From JAWKNZ01 sp041391425 (GTDB lineage: Bacteria; Bdellovibrionota_B; Oligoflexia; Oligoflexales; JAWKNZ01), in the NCBI GenBank assembly GCA_041391425.1, contig JAWKNZ010000015.1, positions 13,221-77,220 of the forward strand: a stretch of DNA of 64,000 nt, written 5' to 3'. The notes under the pieces were generated by a model, which was not told the origin of the DNA, did no database searches, and worked only from the letters and a program-made list of their open reading frames with translations. Position 1 is the first letter of the stretch, and each line of letters begins with the position of its first letter. A program made the position numbers and the translations under genes. Shown piece after piece: positions 51,074 to 59,578 of this stretch.

Positions 51074-52336
51074 ATGATTCGATATAAATATTATTTTTCA
51101 AATCGACTATTTTTTAGTTATCTATCTTATTTTTTTATATTAATTGGCGTGTCTTCTTGTGTGCGTTTTAGAAACGTGGGACTTGATGACAGTTCAGGAG
51201 GAAAAGCAGTAGGAGAGTCTGGTTCATTTTATGAGGAGCAAGTTTCTGTCGGAAATGAATCTGCAAAACCTTTGGATGCTTCACAAATTCTCGAGTTGAT
51301 TGATATTAGGGGAGTTGGCGATAGTGGTTGGGTAGATCGTAGCGCGAAGCCAGAGAACGTTACAGGAATACCAGTTCAGCCAATGTTTGGCCAAGCAATT
51401 AAGGAGATCGATCCTGAGAAAATTATATTTGCGTCAGATCTCAGTTTTATTAATTGGGAAGCCGTTATTACTCAAAAGTGTAGTTTTATTCGAAAATCGG
51501 TGTCATTTGCATTCTACTCACACCCTGAAAATATAATTCAAGCCGCTGAGCGTGGATTTAATTTGTTTGGAATCAGCAATAACCATTCTGGTGACTGCGA
51601 AAAAGATGAAAATGGTTTCGAGCGAGCAGATGCTTTTAATCCGAGTATTCGTTATATTGAGAAAAAGTTAAAAACACGTATAGCTTTAGCTGGAGCAGGT
51701 GAGAACTTTGATGACATTCAGATATTTGAAAAATTAATTAAAGATAGGAAAGTAACTGTAGCATTTGGAAGTATTTCATTTTTTGGGTGGGATATTCCAA
51801 AGACAAATGTCGTCACTGTATCAAGGCGAGGGTATGATGACTTAAAAGTTAATCGGTACTTAAAAAAATTTGATGAATCAAATGCAGATATTAAGATTCT
51901 TTCCATTCATACCCAGGATGGCTCAAACTCTACTATTGAAGCTGAGGCTTTTATTGCTGCAAAGGAAACAGGTGAGAAATTTATCAAATATTTTAGAGGT
52001 AACGTAGTTTTTGGCCATGGCCCTCACACGTGGGCTGGTGTAAAAATTGTCCATAGGCTAGATGGTACTCGGGGTGTTTTGTTTTCCAGTTTAGGGAATT
52101 TTGTTCATCAAGGTTTGTCAATTCGAAAAGATAATTATTTGGGTCGTGTTTTATTAGATCCAAATGACAATTTTACAGTTAAGCAAGTTTATGTTTTTCC
52201 ACTCGTAAATAAAAAAACAACGATCTCATTTTATTCAGATAGAAATATCATTCCAGCACCAATCTCTAATTTTAGTTGGTATAAGGGAGCATATCAGAAC
52301 GGTAATTTGGCTTTTTATTTTGCAGATTTTCAATAG
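51074..52336 (+). CDS. diverged CapA-like lipoprotein
   Basis: 420 aa. Lipobox GVSSCVR, then a ~60-residue linker. The CapA fold is recognisable (IIFASDLSFINWEAVIT, FGISNNHSGDCE, KILSIHTQDGSN, VVFGHGPHTWAGVKI, FSSLGNFVHQG), with the last His-containing motif and SLGNF kept but the first GD motif and the HWG motif altered (SD and HTQ). Metal binding may thus be changed. It is divergently oriented to the disrupted SH3b-CapA gene, so the two may be old paralogues handling an envelope polymer. Confidence 0.75.
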   Translation: MIRYKYYFSNRLFFSYLSYFFILIGVSSCVRFRNVGLDDSSGGKAVGESGSFYEEQVSVGNESAKPLDASQILELIDIRGVGDSGWVDRSAKPENVTGIPVQPMFGQAIKEIDPEKIIFASDLSFINWEAVITQKCSFIRKSVSFAFYSHPENIIQAAERGFNLFGISNNHSGDCEKDENGFERADAFNPSIRYIEKKLKTRIALAGAGENFDDIQIFEKLIKDRKVTVAFGSISFFGWDIPKTNVVTVSRRGYDDLKVNRYLKKFDESNADIKILSIHTQDGSNSTIEAEAFIAAKETGEKFIKYFRGNVVFGHGPHTWAGVKIVHRLDGTRGVLFSSLGNFVHQGLSIRKDNYLGRVLLDPNDNFTVKQVYVFPLVNKKTTISFYSDRNIIPAPISNFSWYKGAYQNGNLAFYFADFQ

Positions 52337-52445
52337 ACGTTTTTTAAATTGTTGAATCTGGTTATTATCGCTGTGCAGCGTGTCGCTCGTAGCGTCCAAC
52401 AATTCGAATACACTGAGATTACTAGACTATTTCTCGACATTAAAA

Positions 52446-53589
52446 GCTGGCATTTTTCCAGTTTTCTGCTAGCTTTAGCTGCATGATGAACGACTGCCTA
52501 TTAATTGTTAGTGTGATACTCGGAAAATTTCTGAGAGCCCTTTTTGGGCATCGACGAGACCAAGAAATTTTGATGTTAAGAAAAGAACTGCAAATCCTAA
52601 GAAGAAAAGTGAAACGGCATAAGCTAACCAGCTGGGATAGAGTTTTCTTTGCCTCTTTATATAAAGCTAACCCGAAGGTAGTTAATAACCTTGTGACTTT
52701 GAAACCAAGCACCATTATCGCATGGCACCGTAAACTGGCTAAGAAAAAATGAGATTATTCATCAAAACAAGCAGGAAGGAAACCAACACCAGATAAAATC
52801 AAGCAATTGATTTTAAAAATGAAATTAGCGAATAAACGATGGGGATACAGAAAAATCAAGGGTGAACTTAGAAAGCTTGGCATTAGTGTGAGCAAAACTA
52901 CTATTGCGACTATACTTAAAGCTGCTGGCTTTGACCCGCATAAGGCAAAATACGAAAGAACCTGGATCAACTTTATCACAAGTCACACAAAGAGATATTT
53001 TGCCTGCGACTTTATGACCGTTGATACATTATTTTTGAAGCGATTGTACTTATTCTCCATTATGGATGTGGCAACAAGGCAGATCATGCTATTTGCTGTC
53101 ACAACAAACCCCACCAAGAATTGGCTAGAAAACGTTATCAGAACGGGGCTTTGCTGTGGGGATAATCTCCCGCATGTTATGGTATCCGATCGCGACGGAG
53201 TGTATGGAAATTGGCTAGCGCCGTTTTTGGAGGAATACTTTGAGATGGAGTTAATCCGCACGCCAACTAGGTGTCCAAACTGCAATGCATTTATTGAACG
53301 TTGGCACCGGAGCCTAAGAGAAGAGGTGTTGGATCATTGCCTGATTTTTGGGGAAAAGGACTTGCGACAAGTCGTATCCCAATTCGTCGATTATTATCAT
53401 TTCCATCGTCCCCACCAAGGGCTTACTCAAGACTCACCAATGAGAAAACACCCATCTTCTAGTGTTAAAGTTCTACCTAAAATCAACCATCAGAAGATGG
53501 TCGATGGCATTATCACAAATTTTGAATTGGCTGCATGAGAAAATGGACATTACGAGAGTTCATCACTCTATCGACGGCAAAATGCCAGC
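52446..53589 (+). mobile_element. rve-type insertion sequence with inverted ends
   Basis: Ends GCTGGCATTTTTCC (52446-52459) and GGCAAAATGCCAGC (53576-53589) are inverted repeats matching at 13 of 14 positions and enclose one transposase gene. Size about 1.14 kb, consistent with IS3/IS481-like elements. Target duplication was not resolved. Confidence 0.8.
52483..53538 (+). pseudogene. integrase-core transposase with an in-frame TGA
   Basis: From 52483 a helix-turn-helix part (ILMLRKELQILRRKVKRHKL...KPSTIIAWHRKL) runs to TGA at 52750-52752; the same frame continues to an intact catalytic core: ACDFMTVDTL (Asp), HVMVSDRDGVYG (Asp) and NCNAFIERWHRSLREE (Glu), ending at 53538. Related transposases have Trp at this place (KKxW), so TGG to TGA is the likely change. 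The element cannot move by itself unless the stop is read through. Confidence 0.8.
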
Positions 53590-53764
53590 ACAGATGGCTG
53601 TTTAAATGAATGTTCCTATAGTGAAGTTGCAAAATTATAAGTTTCAATCTTATTGTCTTGGTGCCTTTAAAATACCAATTGCGATATAAATATCAATTCG
53701 CACCCTATAGGGCTTATAATCTTTTCGATTTGAAAGAATTTTTTGTAGCGGATATGTTCACAGG

Positions 53765-54166
53765 TCAATCAATGAAGAGTTTTGTTTCTTCCTCTGAGGG
53801 AATTCGGCAATGTTCCTTTTTTCCAAAAATTCTGTATCGGTTTTCTGCGATCAGATCATATAAAGCGTTTAAGAATCTACGAGGAAAAACGGAAAGAGAA
53901 ATTCCAAGTAAGCGATACGCACCACCTAGTTGTTTCAAGATTAAAATGACCGCATCTGTCTTGGTATAAAATTTTCCATCAGACAAATAAACAAAGCTAC
54001 GATCTGTTTCCATGTTTTTATGAACGATCGTTTTCCTTGCGAAGTTGCCTTGCAAAGACGAATACTTAAATTGCTTTTTTCGATCCATTTTCAGTAGGAC
54101 ACTTACTGAGAAATCACATAAGTTACATACGCCATCAAAAAAAACCACTTTGTCAGGTGTGTTCAT
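53765..54166 (-). CDS. DCC-family thiol-disulfide oxidoreductase-like protein
   Basis: 133 aa from the ATG at 54166. VVFFDGVCNLC near the N-terminus is the DxxCxxC (DCC/DUF393) motif; LSVFPRRFLNALYDLIAENRYRIFGKK is the conserved C-terminal pattern. The proteins are thought to be thioredoxin-like redox proteins. It starts within the last bases of the YndJ-like gene and is co-transcribed with it. Confidence 0.85.
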   Translation of the reverse strand: MNTPDKVVFFDGVCNLCDFSVSVLLKMDRKKQFKYSSLQGNFARKTIVHKNMETDRSFVYLSDGKFYTKTDAVILILKQLGGAYRLLGISLSVFPRRFLNALYDLIAENRYRIFGKKEHCRIPSEEETKLFID

Positions 54167-54971
54167 TAATCCGTCCGTCGAAATAGGAGGCAAGATAAAG
54201 ACTTGGTATAGCTACAAGTCCATTAATTAGTCCATGAAGAGATACCATGCTAGGCACATCGAGAAACACAAAGGGTGGCAGAAATCTTAGTTCATTAGAT
54301 GCCGCAAGATATAGTGTAAAAAGTATGCTGATAAAGCTGATGGCTGAGAAATAAAATGGGGCTCTTCTACTTTGCCAAAGAGAGAACGTGTAGTAGCCAA
54401 TTAATAGTGGAGCCATACAAACAACACCCATCGTCCCAATTTGTTTGATATACGGAACGCCATCAATGCCAAATGCAATTAGCAAAAATAACAATAGAAA
54501 TACAAAAGCACAAGTCAGGTAAAGTGTGTTTATTCGCCCCCAAAAAGCACGTGAAATTATGGTAAATAAACCCACTAGCATCCACCCCAAATAGTTGCCG
54601 TGAAGTGCAGCATAATAACTCCATTCTCTATTGTAGCCCAGTAGAAATAAATCATTGGCTCCGCTAAAAAGCCAAATAGATGCAATGATGCTAAAAACAA
54701 AGGGAATACATTCAGCAAGTTTCTTAAGGTTAAACAAATCGCTAAAATTGTTTCTGAGGAAGATGAGAAATCCAAACAAACAGAAAAATGCCCAAATAAG
54801 ATAAAGTTCATGTACAGAAAAAGTAAAACCAACGGCTATAACCAAAAAGGCGATTAGGTGTGCAAAGCCATAGATTCTTGAATTGCACAAAAAGAACTTA
54901 CGAGTCATCATAGGTCCCAAAACAAGGGCTACAGCCAGTAAAAAGTTGAGATAGCTCAGTTCATCAGTCAA
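54153..54971 (-). CDS. YndJ-like multi-pass membrane protein
   Basis: 272 aa with about eight hydrophobic segments. The segment FLDVPSMVSLHGLINGLVAIPSLYLAS near the C-terminus matches the YndJ-type ending (xMVxxHGxxNA). YndJ family proteins are uncharacterised membrane proteins often followed by DCC proteins, as here (14-bp overlap). Function unknown. Confidence 0.65.
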   Translation of the reverse strand: MTDELSYLNFLLAVALVLGPMMTRKFFLCNSRIYGFAHLIAFLVIAVGFTFSVHELYLIWAFFCLFGFLIFLRNNFSDLFNLKKLAECIPFVFSIIASIWLFSGANDLFLLGYNREWSYYAALHGNYLGWMLVGLFTIISRAFWGRINTLYLTCAFVFLLLFLLIAFGIDGVPYIKQIGTMGVVCMAPLLIGYYTFSLWQSRRAPFYFSAISFISILFTLYLAASNELRFLPPFVFLDVPSMVSLHGLINGLVAIPSLYLASYFDGRINEHT

Positions 54972-55043
54972 AATATGTCCTCTATTCTAAGTTGATATTA
55001 TAGTTGATTGCCCAGCCTATTCAAAGTTGATAAAATCCGTCCT

Positions 55044-55688
55044 ATGGACAATAAATCTAACCTCAAAAATGAAATCTTCAGCTACCACCTCGTCGAATTG
55101 TCCTTTTTTAGTGCTTTGAAACTACTCTTTTTTCCTCCGACTAAGCGTAAAGTCCCTGGTCTAAAGTTTTCCCTTTGTCTTTTTGCGATGAACCTTGGGC
55201 AAAATATTTTCTCGTTTTCAAGGTATAGATTTAATACCTTAGCTTTTATAGCACGGTGGAGTGATGAAGAGTCATTAGAGCGGTTCCTCAGCAAAAAGGC
55301 AAATTCATTTGGTAGCGCAAGTGCTTGGCACATCAGAATGAGGCCTTACAGGAGGTGGGGTAGCTTTACTGGCCTTGAAGCTGCTTACCTGTTTGAAGAG
55401 TTTAAGAATCCTAGAGGATCAGTTGTCGGACTCACTGTCGCGAAACTCCGACTTTCACAAGTTCGAAGGTTCACAAAATGGGGTAAACCAGTTGAGTGTC
55501 AGGTTAAGAGTAATAAAGGTAAAAAACTAGCTGTAGTTTCAATGAAGCCACTACGATTCTTCTCAACATTTAGTATCTGGAGAACAGAAGATTCAATGTT
55601 GAGCATGGTTAACGGAAACAAGGAACAAATGGATGGTATGAATCATAAAGAAGCCATGCAAGAAAGGTCGAGAAAACCTTGTCGCTAG
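55044..55688 (+). CDS. spheroidene monooxygenase-like (CrtA) protein, C-terminus damaged
   Basis: 214 aa from the ATG at 55044. GSVVGLTVAKLRLSQVRRF and FFSTFSIWRTEDSMLSM...NHKEAMQERSRK follow CrtA-like proteins (ferredoxin-fold, possible haem-dependent monooxygenase), where TFSxW and HxxAxxxxR are conserved. The usual ending WFxExLFxRF is missing: the frame stops at 55688, while one frame over LVASEFLSKQ continues a few codons into the neighbouring insertion sequence. So the 3' end is altered by a frameshift or the insertion. Carotenoid genes are not nearby. Confidence 0.6.
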   Translation: MDNKSNLKNEIFSYHLVELSFFSALKLLFFPPTKRKVPGLKFSLCLFAMNLGQNIFSFSRYRFNTLAFIARWSDEESLERFLSKKANSFGSASAWHIRMRPYRRWGSFTGLEAAYLFEEFKNPRGSVVGLTVAKLRLSQVRRFTKWGKPVECQVKSNKGKKLAVVSMKPLRFFSTFSIWRTEDSMLSMVNGNKEQMDGMNHKEAMQERSRKPCR

Positions 55689-55699
55689 CGAATTCCTAT

Positions 55700-56827
55700 C
55701 TAAACAGCAATTGGCATCTTATAAAGTCCACTACACCAGTTTTTCCACCCATAATTCTTAAACCTCGCTTGAACTACATTCAGCTCGCCGCCCCATTGAT
55801 TAGGGAATTGTCCACACAAACTTCTATGAACGCGGCCGTTATTATAAAATTCTTTGTATTGATCGAGTTTTCTTTTCAAATCGACGTCGTTCCAGAAAAC
55901 CGTGTTATTTAGGAATTCACGCCTTATGGAACCGATGAGCCTTTCTATGAATGGGTGTGAAGTCGGAACTTGTGGAACAGATCGAATTTGCTCGAGTCCA
56001 TCGAAGTATTTAAGTATGCGCATGTTTGCTTGAAACTGACCAAATCGGTACACCGGGTCATTGTCTCTGCTTATATATTTGGGAATGTTAATATCTGATA
56101 TAATTTCATTGAACATTCTGCAAAGGGCAGGGCCATCAACCGCTCCTAGGTTCACGCCAAATCCAATGATTCTCCTGGTGTATTGATCCATAATGACTAA
56201 AACCCAGTGTGTCTTTAAAGTACTGGACTCGCAAACAAATAAATCCATACTCCAGAGGCTATCTTTCATCATGCCAATAAATGCTAACCATGAAGGACCG
56301 CTGACACCGCCTTTTGGCCTGTAGTGTTTTATGAGGACCCTTCTAACAACTTCAGGCTCTATGTCGGATCCAAACGAATTATTTACAATGTCAGCAATCC
56401 GAGGGCACCCAAAGCTAGGGTTATTGCCTTTGATTTCAAGAATAAGTTTGATCAATTCATCCCCAGGACCTTTTGGTCCAGGTTTTTTTCTCGTTTTAGC
56501 CGAATACAAAAGTGAATATTTTCGTCTGACGAGCGCCTGATGATATTTAAGTATTGTAGCGGGCTTTAGAATTACTGCTATTTTGTAGAGCTGATCTTTG
56601 CATAGGAAGAAGGAAAATAGTCCCATTACAAACCGGTCCATCGGTTTAAGGTCGGGTGCTCTTTTTCTTGATTTCATAGCGATTCGCGCCTGATGCTTTA
56701 CGCAACCTGCTGCGCAACTACCCTGGGCAAACCACCCGGTCCAATAAGCTGAGCGAATGTAACCAAAATGTCCAAAAAAATGTAAAGTAACGTCGTCATA
56801 GGATGGCATCCTACAGCAATTTCTCAA
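55700..56827 (-). CDS. rve-type transposase (insertion sequence)
   Basis: Up to 375 aa; the true start may be the ATG that begins MKSRKRAPDLKPMDRF, since the first ~50 residues are Cys/Tyr-rich and unlike the family. Catalytic triad: LWSMDLF (Asp), YISRDNDPVYR (Asp), HPFIERLIGSIRREF (Glu). It has DDE integrase-core architecture and is a different element from the one at 52446. A direct 9-bp repeat ACAGCAATT near 55698 and 56813 may be the target duplication or part of the ends. Confidence 0.85.
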   Translation of the reverse strand: MRNCCRMPSYDDVTLHFFGHFGYIRSAYWTGWFAQGSCAAGCVKHQARIAMKSRKRAPDLKPMDRFVMGLFSFFLCKDQLYKIAVILKPATILKYHQALVRRKYSLLYSAKTRKKPGPKGPGDELIKLILEIKGNNPSFGCPRIADIVNNSFGSDIEPEVVRRVLIKHYRPKGGVSGPSWLAFIGMMKDSLWSMDLFVCESSTLKTHWVLVIMDQYTRRIIGFGVNLGAVDGPALCRMFNEIISDINIPKYISRDNDPVYRFGQFQANMRILKYFDGLEQIRSVPQVPTSHPFIERLIGSIRREFLNNTVFWNDVDLKRKLDQYKEFYNNGRVHRSLCGQFPNQWGGELNVVQARFKNYGWKNWCSGLYKMPIAV

Positions 56828-57005
56828 TTTTTCAAGTCTGTCTAACCTCTTGATTTTCTAGCAGCGGCTCCCGGTGGGAGCCAATAAAATTCAATAAATT
56901 TATGCCATTAATTCTAACATTTCAGATGACGCACTCCTAGCATGCTTCTTACTCTTTGTCATATTTACAATGTATTGCGCTCAAAAATCAAAGATATAAT
57001 TTTGA

Positions 57006-58313
57006 TTAAGGGGGTGGTTGTGCAACTAATTTGATATCACCAGCAATAACTGATAATAAGAATTCCCAATTTTCTATTACAATCATACGATAGCAACTCA
57101 GCATGCTTTGACAAAACGCATTAAATGTACGTCTTCTTACAAGCGCTTTTTGAAATACGTTGCAGCAAAGCTTTTGAATTTGATCGATAGCAAAAGCTAG
57201 AAACATCAGTATGGCAAAATTAGTACATAAGTTTTGATTGCCATGGCCATAGTTATGTTCAAAGTTATACCCTTGATTTTTGAGCGTATTAAACGTTTCG
57301 TTCTCAATTTTCCACCTAGCTCTCCCTCCTCGCATAATTTTCATCACATTTTCTTCAGTTATTTCAAGATCAGTTACCCAGCTAAATTTAATGGTCTTTT
57401 TCTTTTTTTCATCGTATTGTTCATACTCTAAAAAGTTTACTCGGAAATCTTCGTTCGCCTCGTTTAATCCAAGGTTATTTACATAGTAAAAGCGATGCAA
57501 TAGATTACCTTCATGAACTTCTATGAATTTTCTATCACTACCTGCAAGATGGGCCTGTTCAAATAGATACTTATGGTCACCAGGCTTTGCCGTAATAATA
57601 TAAGAAAGATTATGCCGTTTGAGTAAACGCAAATGGGGAGCATTGGAAGCTAAACCATCTTCTAGAATAATAGCTTCAAGTTTAGGGTGGTCTTTTCTAA
57701 ATTTCTCTATCGCTCTTTTGGCAGCGTTGCGTTCTGAATCGTTTTTGCTTTGACCATCTTGTTTTAATATGGCTTCTGGACATAAAGGCAAGACAGATTT
57801 GCACTCTGGATGAAGCAATACCATACCGAGCATTTGATGGTAATATGTTTTTTGACCTGTCTTGCGGCTTTCTTTTATCATGCAAGATGAACAGTGGACA
57901 TCATGAGAAGAAAAAAGGCCGGTGCCATCCATAGATATCAAATATTTATTGTCGATATATTTAAATTGCTCCAACTCTTTCCCTCGTTGAACTTTTGAAA
58001 ACAATTCTTTGAATGCAATACGAAAGTCATTCGGGTTTATCAGATCAATAACCTCACGCATATAGGTGTCGCTGGGGACTGAACTAATTCCAAAAAGGGA
58101 CTTCAAGTTAGCGCGTTCTATTTTGGACATCCGACATTCTTTATCGAAAGCCAAAAGCGATGCATATTTTAAGGAGAAAACTGCATATCCGCTCATTAAA
58201 ATATCTGTGAGGGGTATTGAGGGCGCTTTACGCTCGTCTTTAATTTTGCAAAATTGATTGCGCAAACTGTTGATTAAAGCATCGGCACATAAATCTTTTC
58301 GCAATTTAGGCAT
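57006..58313 (-). CDS. DDE (IS4-superfamily-like) transposase
   Basis: 435 aa, ATG at 58313 near the end of the efflux operon. SMDGTGLFSS (Asp), AIILEDGLASNAP (Asp) and RARWKIENETFN (Glu, the Y/W-(2)-R-(3)-E-like signature of IS4-type enzymes) form the triad. The rest matches a subgroup of large DDE_Tnp_1 transposases frequent in deltaproteobacterial genomes. Terminal repeats were not identified. Insertion here appears to have cut the TolC-like gene. Confidence 0.85.
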   Translation of the reverse strand: MPKLRKDLCADALINSLRNQFCKIKDERKAPSIPLTDILMSGYAVFSLKYASLLAFDKECRMSKIERANLKSLFGISSVPSDTYMREVIDLINPNDFRIAFKELFSKVQRGKELEQFKYIDNKYLISMDGTGLFSSHDVHCSSCMIKESRKTGQKTYYHQMLGMVLLHPECKSVLPLCPEAILKQDGQSKNDSERNAAKRAIEKFRKDHPKLEAIILEDGLASNAPHLRLLKRHNLSYIITAKPGDHKYLFEQAHLAGSDRKFIEVHEGNLLHRFYYVNNLGLNEANEDFRVNFLEYEQYDEKKKKTIKFSWVTDLEITEENVMKIMRGGRARWKIENETFNTLKNQGYNFEHNYGHGNQNLCTNFAILMFLAFAIDQIQKLCCNVFQKALVRRRTFNAFCQSMLSCYRMIVIENWEFLLSVIAGDIKLVAQPPP

Positions 58314-58366
58314 CCTTGCCTCCTATTATAGAAAGAGCTTTGCGAAAAGATATTTTTACTTATTTT

Positions 58367-59578
58367 TTAACTAATTGAAATTATTATTTTAAATTTTTCA
58401 GCGGGAACCGCTGCGTTTTCTAATGTTTTCTCCCCTACTTCAATCAATTTAAGTTGATAACTTGCCAAACTCACCAATTCCTCAATGTTCCTCTCGCGTT
58501 CACTCAGATATTGGTGACGATCAAGATCAATCTTAGATTTTTCAAAAATAGCCTGTTTGTGCTGAGCCGATAATTGAGAGTCCTCTCCCAATGCCATAGA
58601 AAGCTTCAAGCCGATAAATATCTCATTACGATTAGACTCTAAACCAAACTGAGTAGAACTATCCTTCAGAGCACCTACCATAACACCTAAATCAGGACGA
58701 GTTGCATGATCCACAAGTGAAATCTTTCTTTGAGCAACTTTTTCTTTTGAAGCAAGGCCAATCAATCTAACATCTTCAAAATCTCGTTTACCAGCAATTA
58801 GCTTCCCTAGACTTACATTATTTTTTGAGTTGACCAGACTTTTAGGAGTTATGATGCGTCCTGACATGGATTTAATCAATGTTTCAAAACGATGTAGATC
58901 GCTTCTATATTGATCCAACTCAGCTCTTTTCACCAATACTTCATGATTCGCACGGGCTTCATCAATATTTGATGCAATTGCATCTTTAACTTTACGACTA
59001 ACCAACAATAAAAGCTTTTCAGCATCATCCAATAGCTTTCTAGAGTTACCAACGGCGATTAAAGCAAGTTGATAGTCAAAATATAGATTTATTATGGCTT
59101 CTACCCTCGCTTCAAAACGTTCTAAAACTTCAGATTCTAATACATCGACCGATAATTGCGCAGACTCCTTCGCAATTCTATAATCTTCTCCAAATGCATT
59201 TTTAATAATACTTTGCTCATAGGCAATACTAGTTGTCTGTTCATCATTTTCAAAATTGTTACTAATCAAATGAGAAACTTCAACCTTTGATCCCAAATTA
59301 TTAAATGGCTTAGTTATAGTTGTGGCAATTGAGTAATCGGAAGCTGAGCTGTTTATTTCTTTACTATACTTGGAATTATTACCAAACACGAAGTGATCGG
59401 AAGGTAAATTCAAATCCACTACATAAGCAGAGCGATTCAATTCATTTAATATATTTTTTGTTTCTGGATCTAAGGAAACTATTGTTTCAGTAAATTCTTT
59501 AATCCCAATCTTTTCCTCATTAGCAATTGCGATATTCGCAATCATTAAAGATAAAATTAATATACTAAGAAATCGCAC
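58367..59578 (-). CDS. TolC-family outer membrane efflux protein, probably 3'-truncated
   Basis: 403 aa, GTG start at 59578 with GGAGGAA upstream, overlapping the RND gene. Signal peptide ending IANIAIANEE. Two long coiled-coil repeats (LFDYQLALIAVGNSRKLLDDAEKL...and SERERNIEELVSLASYQLKLIEVGEKTLENA) are those of TolC-like channels. Family members usually continue ~60 residues with a YxxGxxxxxxVLxA helix; here PAEKFKIIISIS and a stop come 50 bp before a transposase gene, so the end was probably replaced on insertion. Confidence 0.75.
   Translation of the reverse strand: MRFLSILILSLMIANIAIANEEKIGIKEFTETIVSLDPETKNILNELNRSAYVVDLNLPSDHFVFGNNSKYSKEINSSASDYSIATTITKPFNNLGSKVEVSHLISNNFENDEQTTSIAYEQSIIKNAFGEDYRIAKESAQLSVDVLESEVLERFEARVEAIINLYFDYQLALIAVGNSRKLLDDAEKLLLLVSRKVKDAIASNIDEARANHEVLVKRAELDQYRSDLHRFETLIKSMSGRIITPKSLVNSKNNVSLGKLIAGKRDFEDVRLIGLASKEKVAQRKISLVDHATRPDLGVMVGALKDSSTQFGLESNRNEIFIGLKLSMALGEDSQLSAQHKQAIFEKSKIDLDRHQYLSERERNIEELVSLASYQLKLIEVGEKTLENAAVPAEKFKIIISIS

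Noticed and set aside
52750..52752. TGA read as Trp (altered genetic code)
   Set aside because: TGA is the ordinary stop of pdhA, pdhB, the synthetase gene and others here.
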